NCBI GenBank assembly: GCA_025526935.1
Contig: JAHLKD010000031.1
Location: 62,001 to 126,000, forward strand
Source of the DNA: Cladochytrium replicatum
Lineage: Eukaryota > Chytridiomycota > Chytridiomycetes > Cladochytriales > Cladochytriaceae
DNA length: 64,000 bases
Direction of reading: 5' to 3'
Part shown: positions 12,466 to 22,845 of the stretch, piece by piece
Layout of the letters: every line of letters starts with the position of its first letter
How positions within the stretch are numbered: the first letter of the stretch is position 1
Translations under genes and position numbers: made by a program
The notes under the pieces: model-generated
What the model saw: the letters and a program-made list of their open reading frames with translations, nothing else
What the model was told of the DNA's origin: nothing
Databases searched by the model: none

Positions 12466-12835
12466 ACCTCCAAATGTGAAGATCGAACGAATAAGTCCAT
12501 TTTGAAATGGGGGGTTGAATGTGATCCATCGCGGCCACATCTTGAGATTATCAACCTCATTATTATCAACCTGATTATAAAAGGATAATCTCCACAAAAA
12601 ATTTTACTTGGATGGGTAGGAATGTGAAGACATATAAGGAAAACCATCAGCGATATCCCTTTTCACTGCTCCCGTTCATTTTGATTAAATCTATCAAAGA
12701 ATACGTGAGCAGAATGGATGCAGCCGCAGTGTGCAGTTTGACCAACTGTTTTTTACCACAACATTTCATTTCAGCCATTCGAAAATTTTGTTTTTAATAA
12801 ATCCAAACTATCACCCCACGTCTCTATCAGTCGCT
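12466..12835. other. Spacer between the tandem P450 genes
   Basis: About 370 bp, AT-rich, presumably the 3' end of the first gene and promoter of the second. No further gene or clear motif is visible. Confidence 0.5.
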
Positions 12836-15150
12836 ATGTGGTCTGCTCTGCTAATCGTTGTTGCCCTCATCGGTGGATCGATCGCAACCGTTGTCGCTTA
12901 CCTCCATGTCAGGATGTACCAGCGGGCGGCCGCCTTTCGAAAATTGAACCCGGACATCAGAATGCACACCAGCTGGTAATGGCACCACAACAAATGATCA
13001 TTCAGCCTGTTCAATTGCCGATAACTAATCTATATTGATTGATATTCACAAAGGTATTTCGGATACCTCATTCTTCGAATCATGTTCAAGGACATCGTCA
13101 AAGCTCTTGGTGGAAGGTGGCACGCTCACTGGGAGGTGGATACAATTTATGAGCGCTTTCTCGATACGTACGCATAACACCAAATAATTCTGGAACATAG
13201 ATCTAAACTCTATAGACTTACAGAACGGATGACGTGTTTGCTCTTGTTACTCCGTTCACGACGGAAGTGCATGTAGCGAATGCAGACATTATCCGGCAGA
13301 TTGCTCTTTCGCAGGTGACTGAATTCCCAAAACCAGCACGATTGTGTAAGCTCCACAACAATGTCTTGCAGTCTTGTGAACCTTTCATTGATACAACGTC
13401 TCCTCAATCCAGACACAGTACTGGAGATCTTTGGTCCCAATATCCTCACGTTGGAATTCGACGAGTATGAGCATATGATTCGTTCTCAACGATTTGACTG
13501 ATTGTGTCAAATCAGATGGAAACGACATCGGCGTGTTGCTGGCCCTCAATTTTCGGAGCGGTTGAATGCCCAGGTGGTTGTAGCTGCTACCAAGACCATG
13601 AAGCAAGTCTTTGTCAATTGGGGTGATGAGGTCGAAATCACCTTGGAACATGTAAGCAATATCTTCTCGAACTTAAGATTGACCTGAAGTGCGAAGACCC
13701 TGTATGAAATCACAATGAATGTTTTGGGCGAGGCTGCATTCGGCGTACCGTTTGATCAATCAACTCAGGTATTATGATCTGTGGAATTCATTCAACCATG
13801 CGGCATTACTGACCCCAATCATTCCATATCAGGAAGTTCTTGAAGGATTTACCACGAGTTTCCAACAATGTGTGCGATTCGTGATGGCAAACATAGTGTC
13901 CATTATTGCGATTCCGCAATGGGTCCAGAATCTGCCTTTGGAATCCACGCGGAAGTACCGTGTCGCTGTTGATGGTTGATCTTGAAATTTTCTTTTTGTG
14001 GGTCTTGCTAATCCAATGCTGTCAGAGTTCAAGAGGCATCTTGAGAGACTCATAAAAAGCCCAATCGATGGGAATGCCCCAAACGGCGCACTCTTGCGAT
14101 CATTGGTGAACTCCGTGAGCGAAGAACAGGATCCACAGAAACGGCTGACAAATGAAGAGCTTATTTCTTCGGCATTCATTTTCCTTGTTGCGGTAGGAAG
14201 AACATGAAAACAATGTAGAGTATTGACTTTAATCTGTTTCAGGGGCACGAGGTAGGGACTTCAATCACTCGCACTAACTTTTGGTGATCTTGCTCTTCAC
14301 AAGACAACTGCAAACACACTTTTATTTGCACTCGGCATGATGGCGATTTACCCAGAATATCAAGATATGCTACTTCAGGAAACCCGAAAAGTTCTTAAAG
14401 ATGACGAGGCGCCGACATACAAGCACTACTCAAAGCTGCATTTCGCTCACGCCATTGTAAACGAGACTCTGAGGCTCTTTCCAATTGTGCCCTTTGGTAA
14501 CGATACAACGCAGATTCTCTTTAATAACTTAACCTCGCGTTCAAATCTGCAGTTGGAAAGCATGCTGGACGTGGTGAATCGGGAACTGAGACAATGCAAG
14601 TGCTCAACGGAAAGTATTACATTCCGTCGAACGGCACGAACCAAGACCCAAACTTTGAGGATACGATTATCTGGCTGAATATTAACGCACTTCAACACAA
14701 CCCGAAGTACTGGTGAGCATTTGAAACATGATGCAAAAGAACATGCTTCATGCTTCAATCAGGGGTGACGACGTGAACCAGTTCCGTCCGGAACGGTTCT
14801 ATTCGCCTGATGCTGAAGACGACCAGAACACAGCACGAGTCGCAGAAACGGGTGCCAAGGTTCACAAATATGCGTTTGCGCCATTCAATGTTGGGCCCCG
14901 TGCGTGCATCGGCAGAAAGTTTGCCCTGGTCGAGATGGCCGTTATTCTCACCCTTTTGAATCGCGAGTACACTTGGAAGCCTGCTCCGTCCATGGGTGCG
15001 GGATTGGAAGGCGAAGATGCGGCGATGAGGGGATGCAGAACGGAATTGAACAAACCCCTGTTCTTAAACGCGATGAAGCCGCAGAATCCGATCAACCTGG
15101 TGTTCACTAGACGCAAAGACGGTCCCACGGCCGCTGCCAAGGAACTGTAG
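12836..15150 (+). CDS. Cytochrome P450 (second of a tandem pair)
   Basis: Paralogue of the preceding gene with the same exon plan. The start ATG at 12836 gives the anchor LLIVVALIGGSIATVVAYL then MYQRAAAFRKLNPDIR. Key motifs are WKRHRRVAGPQF, the I-helix AGHETT, ETLRLFP and FNVGPRACIGRKF. The 9-nt exon encoding G-H-E is present again at 14243-14251, flanked by CTGTTTCAG and GTAGGG. The protein ends with about six extra residues (AAAKEL) compared with its neighbour. Most exons differ from the first gene at many silent sites, but a 105-bp block around the haem loop (14899-15003) is identical to 12235-12339. A tandem duplication with later gene conversion fits best. Confidence 0.9.
14899..15003 (+). 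repeat. 105-bp block identical between the two P450 genes (copy 2)
   Basis: Partner of 12235-12339 in the second P450 gene. No mismatch is seen over the whole block. Confidence 0.9.
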
Positions 15151-15689
15151 GTTTCAAGCCTATGATGAAACGAAAATGATCAGCTGGGGTTAGTTCTCTA
15201 TGAATAAACTTGATCAACTGTGGCCTTAGGGAGATCCCTCCAACGATTAATGTTTCCGCGGCTATTCTCACACAATAACGGAACGCTTCCAATTTTGATG
15301 CCTTTGCTGCCACTTGAGCGAGCAAATCAAACCCTAGTCACTATTTGGTGTCGGGCAAAACCGAATCAAATCTGTTCGGCCAGAATTGGGCTGAACAGAT
15401 TTGTGGCAACGCATTTTTGAGCTAGGCTGCGCCATGGTTTCACAGCCACAATCCACAGCCACCCTGGGTCTCGCAGCGCACAGCTCGTCTACTCTCAGTT
15501 CTGTCGAGTTTACTCGAGAATAGTTATTTATATCATTGGCTCAAGGCAAATAGAGTCTGTTGATTTCAAACCTCAGTGGTCGTATGTGCCATGTTTCGGA
15601 TTTGCTGTTCTAGGCATTGGAACCATGTTAGGATTGATAACGTAGCCGCAACGTTCTCAGCTATTATTGTGGTGTTGATTACATAAAGT
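15151..15689. other. Interval with no recognised gene
   Basis: Short motif-free frames only. A small inverted motif around 15360-15400 (GAATCAAATCTGTTCGGCC ... GGCTGAACAGATTTG) could be the P450 terminator region or a transposon footprint. Confidence 0.35.
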
Positions 15690-15832
15690 TGTTGGGCTAC
15701 CGTTATTGCGTTGTTGGGCTAACATTATTGCATTTTTGGGCTAACATTATTGCATTTTTGGGCTAACATTATAACGTTATGACTTTGTTGGGCAAACGTA
15801 TTAATGTTGTGATGTTGTTGGGCTAACGTTGA
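15690..15832 (+). repeat. Short tandem repeat with core TTGGGCTAAC
   Basis: Six imperfect units of about 22-30 bp, each beginning TTGGGCTAAC or a one-base variant and followed by an AT-rich tail such as ATTATTGCATTT. The middle units are nearly identical and the outer ones are diverged. Confidence 0.8.
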
Positions 15833-16254
15833 CCACTACTAATCATGGTATCAGGTCCACAACATTGACAGGTTAGATCCAAGTCTCAGTTTGTCAAGAC
15901 AGTCGTATCTGCTTGCTTATAAACTTGTGGTCCTCACTGAGTACTGCGTACAGAGCAATAGATTCAACTGTAGTCTGTTGTTATTATCCGGATCCGGTAA
16001 GAATTGTCCAAGGGCCGTGATGGTTTAAACTCGGAAAGGAATCATACTACTGGTACGGATAATTGTTAGCAAATATGCCACCCAAGGCCACCAAAACTGT
16101 CGGCGAATCCTCCGCTCCAAACCAGCGAGGAAAGGCATCCTGGTAGCTCAACCGAATGTTGAATTGAACCTGGTAGAAGAGATGAGGCCTACTGGGGCAT
16201 TCCAGTGGGATAATTTGGCAGTCCCCTACTCTAAAGTCTTGTTGGAACTTGGCA

Positions 16255-16382
16255 GAGAAGATGTGGAAAGCGGTCAGCAACAGGATTGGTGTGGAAAACT
16301 GGACGTAAAGGAAGAATCAGAGGAACTAGGGGATGATCTGAATCCAGCATCCAGTTCAACCTACACAGACCCTTTCTGTTAA
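16255..16382 (+). repeat. Duplicated coding fragment, copy 1 (ending STYTDPF)
   Basis: Encodes a fragment with GREDVESGQQQDWCGK and the end SSSTYTDPF. It resembles the fragment at 16868-17020 in order and spacing of residues, so the two are diverged copies of one exon about 0.6 kb apart. Confidence 0.6.
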
Positions 16383-16547
16383 AAACCAAGGGCTTCTCCT
16401 GGCAGCGGTAGGGCGTCTTTAGCTGTACTGTAGCTAGCACAACAGCTCCAGGTTCCGTCTCTTGGCCCAGTTCTCCCAGGTGTGTATATGCCTAATACTC
16501 CGACAGGCTGTACACTACACCCAAGCTGGTCAGGCAACCAGGGAATG

Positions 16548-16642
16548 CTGTGGTCAAAGACATTGGTCACATCAACTCCTATATTCAAGTGAACAGTGCG
16601 TGTGGGCATACCTGTGGTCAAAGACATTGGCCACATCAACTC
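16548..16642 (+). repeat. 31-bp direct repeat, two copies
   Basis: The motif starting CTGTGGTCAAAGACATTGG occurs at 16548-16578 and 16612-16642, 64 bp apart, with one mismatch. Confidence 0.85.
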
Positions 16643-16867
16643 AAAGGACCAAGCCACACCACATTCCCCACTAAATGCCAAGATCACTCCACACAGGACC
16701 TGCCAAACATGGATATAAATACATGAAATACAAGTCCATAAATAAGAATGAAGAGGGATTGACAAAAAACTCTCAGGTCATAGAGAAAAAAGACAACCCA
16801 AAGGATAACCCATATAGCAAACAGTCTGATATGCTAGGTTTTAACACTTTCCATGCCACCTCTCCGG

Positions 16868-17020
16868 TTTGACAATGCCAGAGAAGACGTGGATAGGGGG
16901 CAGCAGCCGGATCGATGTGGAAGACGGCCAAAACTGGATATCACCGATGAATTTTCGGAAGCCCGCGAAGAACCGACCACCACATCCACATCAACCTACA
17001 CAGACCCATTCCATGTACGC
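16868..17020 (+). repeat. Duplicated coding fragment, copy 2 (ending STYTDPF)
   Basis: Encodes AREDVDRGQQPDRCGRRP and then TSTYTDPFHV. Partner of 16255-16382. The product is unknown. It may be the DNA-binding or accessory part of the transposon. Confidence 0.6.
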
Positions 17021-17599
17021 AACGTTGTCAATGTTGTCATGTTTCTAGACAGTACGTGCTGTGCATGACTGACATCACTTTTAAATTGATATTCAGGCAA
17101 GGTGCTCGTTTGTGATAGCTTTATCCTGGATCGGTGTTCTGCTTCCAAATGTGGCAACTGTAGACTACCATATTGGGGCTGTCACATGTATAGGAGCCTC
17201 GACCAAATGGATTCCGCTTCCCTGTACGCCTTTATTATACCAACCACGACTATGGGGACCAGGGGCCTACGGAAGCAGAAGATTGGTACCAACCAGCACG
17301 GAAGAAATTCTGGTCATGGCTATAGCGTGCACCGAGACTCTCACAAATCTGCAGCAACAGTACAGCTCTATTCACTTACATCACTATCTGACGTCGGATC
17401 GTCGCATCAATCCACTGGAGAGTTCATGGTACACTCTGTATCGGACAGGAAGCAATGAAAATCTAATCAAATCAAATTGGGCAGCCTCGACACACCTTCA
17501 ACACTCTTCTGGCATCGTTTGATCTATACTGCAAAGTGAAAAGCAGAAAGGGGAAACCAGGACGTCCAATTCATTTTGGAGACAAACATGCAATCCTCG

Positions 17600-18400
17600 C
17601 ATAGCTCCTACATTTCTAATTCTCCCAGAGCGACAGTAAGACATTCCAGCTGATGTTTGGTATGCAGCCAGCTACGTTTTCCCGAACCATGCACAGAGCG
17701 GAACGATCCCTCTTTCGAGCCTTGCTTGATATCCCTGTTGCAGCGGTTTCCTGGCCATCTCATGAACAACAGAGGGAATGGGCACGGTTGGTGCAACAGA
17801 GGGAGCCTCTTGTGGAGAACGTGTGGGTCATTGACGGAAAGAACTACGATGTACAAGACCTGACCCTAGCCGACAAGCAAAATGTGTATTACAACGGTTG
17901 GCTCCATAGTGTAAAAGTAGCTGGCACGTTCTGTTTTGGTGCAGATGACAGTTGTTTGGGCCTGGCACAACTGTCCAGGCTCTTGAAATGATTCAGAAAT
18001 GAGTGGAGCATTCTTTGACCATAAATTGGATATATTCGATCCCATTACCATCCCAATCGGAAAGACTCTGCCAGGGTATGCTGTTGCAGCTGGTACTGCC
18101 TTTCCGGCGATGGATATGTGTTCTGGGGTGAGAACACCGTTAAAGCAAGGCGACCTGGAGCGTGCACCAAGAGAGGAAATGGCAGGGTTGACCGCCATCA
18201 ATAATGCGCTGACAAGCATACAACAGGCAGCCAAATGGGGTGTGGGATCGATTTGCAAATGCGTGCGACGCCTTGAAAATCCACCGCCATTCAATCAAGA
18301 CGTAAGACAGCTGTAGCTAAAAGCAATTATTCGGCTGTTCAATTACAGGGTTTGGACAACAGGAATCAACCAGATATGTTCCATATTCATGGTCTAACTT
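17600..18400 (+). pseudogene. DDE transposase remnant, HARBI1-like
   Basis: Translation shows the typical order of a fungal DDE_Tnp_4 nuclease: WVIDGKNYDVQ (first Asp), KQNVYYNGWLHSVKVAGTF, FGADD, then in a shifted frame TAFPAMDMCSGVRTPLKQGD, a helix NNALTSIQQAAKWGVGS, and FNYRVWTTGINQI near 18345-18385. At least one frame change (about 17940-18000) and an in-frame TAG (about 18314) break it. From memory the family has an acidic residue before TAFP and a Glu in AAEWG; here these are Gly and Lys, so the catalytic triad also looks lost. It cannot encode a working transposase. Confidence 0.7.
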
Positions 18401-19205
18401 TTCTGGGACACACTACTACTCTGCCATCTTGTTTCAACATGTTTCATGTCTCATATGTCGACTCCATATTATGCTGTTTACAAAGTGATATCATGGTCAA
18501 CGTTAGCGAACCGACACTTCAATAAATGTTACTGACCGAGGAACAGGATACTTGAACGTTGTTCACATGCATCAACATTGCAACGTTGAGGGTTTTTGGA
18601 ACAGGAAACCAAATTATGATCACGTTTCAACTCATTTCCCGGACACATGACCACAGGAAAACTAATCCATGTTTCTATATTTGATATTTTTAGTAAACCA
18701 ACTTCACAAGGTTTAGAGACTGCGAAACGCAAATGCCACGCAAATTGCCCGTCCATTTGAACTGGTGCCCAACGCAAATTTATGCGTTCCAATGGTTTTG
18801 CAGAACTTTTGTGAATTAGCTAAGAAATTGAACAGAAATGGGAGATCCAAGAACTGTCCAGGCAACAAACATCACAACGAGCGAGAGTGGACTTTACGCG
18901 CAACCTCCACATTCAACACTCCATAGATATCATTTAATGAGATCGAAGAAAATGATGCTGATTGTGTGCCCATCTGAGGAGGTAACGAATGGGTACAAGA
19001 TGAATTAAAGCAGGGGAAATACATAGAAAACAAAGCAAAGTAGCAGTTCTCAGTTGGGGAGGGACAACACTCACACCTGAAGGGAGCGAGAGGGGCAACA
19101 TAAAAATAAAGCGTCAAGAAATATACAGTGGTGTATAAGAATTGCATCGTAAAACAAAAAAACTTGGATGCGAAACACCAAAGCTGGGTTTCAAAAAAGT
19201 CGTCG
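18401..19205. other. Interval with no recognised gene
   Basis: About 0.8 kb of AT-rich DNA between the dead transposon and the 3' end of the membrane protein gene. No motif-bearing frame was found on either strand. Confidence 0.5.
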
Positions 19206-20702
19206 CTATGGTCGAGATTCACTTTCGTCGATGCTGACAGCTGGCGTGGTCGAAGTCATCTGCGTCCATTTCGCATGAAATGAGACGTTCCCTGCCCTAG
19301 CTGCCATAGGCTGTGCCATAATCGTCGGCGGGTAACCCACACCAACACCTCCACCACCCATCGACTCGTCCGAAGCAAACTGCGACGAGCTTGTGGCCAT
19401 TCCCATCCCAAACACACTGCGTTTCCCGCCCTTTGACTGCGCGCCTTGACGCATGATTCGAAGACTTGGGGACTCGTTCTCAGAGGTAATGAACCCAGTG
19501 CCACCCAGTCCCGGTCCAGACTCCGTTGTCGTAGCATTGAGCGTATTTCTCGCACCGCCGTATTGCCCGAGATTCGGCCACTGCGAGAGGGCAACCTTTT
19601 CAACGTTGTTGCCAAGGTTGATGGTTTGGGCCACCTGGGCGTTATGGAACTTTAAGATCAGGTAGTCGAGGTAGTACAGTATGTACACGTAATTGATCGC
19701 CAGATCCCGTGCGCCCGCGTAGGTGCAGTTGGAGCCAGTGACGTCGGATGAGCAGCGCTCCACCAACATCAGGCAAGATGCAGTTACAGCCCAAGCACAC
19801 GCATGCAAACATACGTAGCTCGGTTGTGGTAACAAAGTCCATCGTAAAGCTGAACGCATGCCGCCGTCGTCGTCGAAGTGTGTTGACGCCAACGTATATG
19901 ATGACGACGCACGAGCAGATGTCTGACAAAGTGGTGGCTAAAATGACACCAGCATCGATCACGTTGAACAATGTAAAGTACTCATCGCTCGTGCTGGCGA
20001 AGCGGGTGTACGTGTACCGGAATACGACTGCACCGACCTTGGCGATGACGCAGGGAATGAAGCCGGCGATCGGAAGTATGCGCAGCACTGAGAATTTTGG
20101 ATCGATTGGTGCCAGTGCGAGAGCTTTCTGGAGGGGATATGAGTCCAGCAAAAGCTCCCCTAGGTACCAGAACATTGTCGGAATTGAAGTGTTGTATCGC
20201 CAATATTCTTTATCGTGCTGCATCGCGAAGGTAATGATCGCCCACAGGATTGCCCCGATGTTACGAAAGATGGCATGAAGGACGAATACTCTTGCTATTG
20301 ACTTTCGATACCACGATCGGCCCTCGATGAAGATAATCAGCAGAGTTGGGACATCGAAAACTAAAAGCAAAAATGAGCTACTTTTGATGACTGGGAGAAA
20401 GAGCACATACGCTGCAGCCATCTGTTGAAGAAAATGAAGTAAACCAGGTCCCAAAAGCCATACTTCCCAATGCTTTCCTTGTCCGTGAGGGCAACCATTC
20501 ACAGGAGGGGAGCGAAACGTGCAGATGCGTGAGGCAGCTGTTGTGTGAAATATATTTTTCAGATCGAACCCTGAGATCTTTCGGTGGTGGCTCCTCCACG
20601 CGGCGACTATGCGATGTTTTTCTTTCCGAGCAATTCGATATTGATGCTGTTTGTGGGGTCTCTGTGATGAGCACAGATGTATGTGGACAGAGTGGAGGCC
20701 AT
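19206..20702 (-). CDS. Seven-helix membrane protein of unknown function
   Basis: I do not recognise the family. The frame encodes a chain of hydrophobic helices: FDVPTLLIIFI, VFVLHAIFRNIGAILWAII, MFWYLGELLLDS, ILPIAGFIPCVIAKVGAVVF, FNVIDAGVILATTLSDIC, a Cys-rich helix, and NYVYILYYLDYLILKF. A soluble tail of about 140 residues follows, rich in Ser, Thr and Gly and ending SIDESESRP. Seven helices plus a tail suggest a receptor-like or transporter-like topology. The start is unsure: ATG at 20702 with an early intron, or ATG at 20421. A 49-bp GTATGT...TTTTAG intron near 20360 can be removed in frame. Between the fifth and sixth helices (about 19800-19850) the frame changes with no usable acceptor, so there is either an indel error or true damage. 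Confidence 0.6.
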
Positions 20703-21158
20703 ATACGCAGGGATGATCTAAGAACAGATCCCCGGTTGTCAACTCAATACAGTCATCTTTGTGATATGAACTCAATTTTTCAGCTGGTCCCATGGGTCAT
20801 CCGACCACCTCGCTTATTTTGGTGTTTATTCTGTTTTTATTCAGAGCTCAAGGCTTCCAGATCGCCTTGCAGATCGCAAGGTCATCGGGCAGAAAGAATC
20901 GAAAAAATGGACAAACGTTTCTTCGTACCCTGTCTTGATTTCGATGGTAAAGTGATATATCACCATATCATGATGGCGCATGTGAGAAGATGTAAAAGGT
21001 CGTTCGCTGGAGGTTTAGACTACACGAGAAGGATGATTGATCAGGACAGGTTGTCAAGTCTACCACAGGAAACGTTGTTAAGGATAGTGGGAGTAGCAGT
21101 GCACGTCACCGGATTCTGTTATTAACTTCGAATAACAGCGGCATGAATCTGTCAATAT
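20703..21158. other. Interval with no recognised gene
   Basis: About 450 bp between two minus-strand genes. A long plus-strand frame here overlaps the 5' end of the membrane protein gene but shows no domain. Confidence 0.45.
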
Positions 21159-22461
21159 TCACTTGTCCTTCTTTCCCAAGACCTTCCCAAAAACTGTCTT
21201 CTTCTTCGCCGCAGCAGCCGCAGTGTATGTCTGCACGTAAAACCGAATAAACAGCAACAAAAACGTCCCATTCACCCCCATCGCAAAGACAAAAGCATCC
21301 CAACCGCTGCAGCCTTTCCGCTTCTGATAGTACAGGTACGGAATGCTCAAAAGAAAAGAGGTAGAAAACTGCACAATCTGGCCGCTCGTGATGTATTTCT
21401 TTAGGCAGGATCATGTCAGTTCATGAGAGCTAAACACATATTTCAGCTCACCTTGAACCACACCGTTTGCCCAAGTGATGATAGGTAGTAGTAGTAGTAC
21501 ATAAAGACATGGATCAACGTGTTGAAGGCCATGCCAAGACTAGATGAGGTGATTAGTATGTTTCGTAACATGTTTAAATAGTGATTACCTGGCGAAGGCG
21601 ATTCCGTACTCCAGCCAGACCCAGACCAAAAGAATGACGATGCTGTGGTGATATCCATGCAAAAATATGACAGGCTTCTGCTCGACCCATGATTGATTCA
21701 GCAAGCATTAGCAACTAGTGGAAAGTGCCCCAACAAACCTTTTTGAGAACGAGGATGACAGTATCAAACAGTTCCCAAAACTTGCTCAAGTAGTAGATGT
21801 ACATGGTGTACCAGAGACGTCCCTTGAGAGACTTTGGGTTCGTCGTACAAAAGACCTCACCCATCCCATGGTTCTGCAACGATGACATCAGCGTACAACA
21901 GAGCTTAACATTCAACCCTTATCTCACCTGATAGCGCTCAATTGTATCGATAGCGGTGAAGATGAACATGGCCAAGGATGCCAGGCACAATCCAAGATTG
22001 TGATACGCAGTTATCGTTTTGAGCTTAAAAGGTTGGCGATTTTTCATGTAGATCTGTATATGAAACGATTAAATTAGGCGCCGTTGGACGGGTGATCTAT
22101 CATTCTAGCCCCATTTTTTAAAACACACCTGAATACCGATGATGGTGCTAAAGTACAGCACCCATGAGATCAGAATAACCTTCAAAGATCAAGGACACAA
22201 TTTGATCAGAATTAACAATAAATGAATCGAAAAGAGCAGATGTCGACATTGAGACCTCTTTGCGCAGCGACGGTTTACCTGCAAACTCGTCATGGGGGTG
22301 ATGCCCGCTTTCCACACAAAATCATTTGGTGAAAACAGCGAGCTCCAGTCCCATTTGGACAGATCCACATAGAGAGAGAACGGACTCACGCCCACCGGAG
22401 CAAAGAAGTCCTCGAGCCTTGGAGCGACTTTGCTGAACGTTGGGAACATAAGAGGGGGCAT
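21159..22461 (-). CDS. ELO-family very-long-chain fatty acid elongase (3-ketoacyl-CoA synthase)
   Basis: Condenses malonyl-CoA with long acyl-CoA in the ER membrane, the first step of each fatty acid elongation cycle. The start ATG at 22461 gives MPPLMFPTFSKVAP. Signature motifs are in order: KLKTITAYHNLGLCLASL, YYLSKFWELFDTVILVLKK, the catalytic histidine box HGYHHSIVILLVW, and FNTLIHVFMYYYYYL. The last helices include SFLLSIPYLYYQKRKGC, with SIPYLYYQ before a WDAF loop. The tail AAAAAKKKTVFGKVLGKKDK is Lys-rich and could serve ER retention. Six or so short introns keep frame. Chain-length preference cannot be read from sequence. Confidence 0.93.
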
Positions 22462-22622
22462 GCGGTAACAAGGGGTGAAACTCTGCGCCGCACCGGAGAA
22501 ACGATTTTGTGCACGAATTACTCCGCACAATAACAACATACTTGGGTGTACAATAGGGTTTTATTGAAAAAAAAGGTAGCAAATAGCATGATGGGCAGCC
22601 GTGGGGCTGGATTGTAAAATTC

Positions 22623-22845
22623 TTACTCAACAGACAGAAGATCGCTGAGATCAGGATACGCACCAGCAAATTGGACGAGATCTGGCACATGGAAAGGTTG
22701 TGCTTTCAAAGCTTTATTAATTTCTGGGACGCTTCGGTTGTCAGTGATGAGCGCATTGAGCAAGCGGGACAATGCATGGGAACGACCAACGAGTAACAAT
22801 GTCAGTGGGAAGTCACTGTCACAGGATACACTTTTCTTAAAAAGA
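22623..22845 (-). other. Coding-like tail next to the VPS3-like gene, frame unresolved
   Basis: A minus-strand open stretch reads LVGRSHALSRLLNALI and then FHVPDLVQFAGAYPDL up to a stop at 22623. It has coding character but is out of frame with the zinc-site exon that ends at 22846. It may be a last exon after an unplaced intron, or a continuation lost to an indel. I do not recognise it. Confidence 0.3.

Larger units (their letters stand above)
16070..18400 (+). mobile_element. Decayed DNA transposon region (HARBI1/DDE_Tnp_4-like)
   Basis: A low-gene interval whose only recognisable coding sequence is a dead DDE-type transposase at its right-hand end. The left part holds duplicated fragments of a short acidic protein and a 31-bp direct repeat. 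I found no certain terminal inverted repeats, so the ends given are those of the recognisable material, not true boundaries. Confidence 0.55.

Noticed and set aside
20529-21125. Plus-strand frame of about 198 codons
   Set aside because: Overlaps the 5' end of the seven-helix gene and has no recognisable domain.
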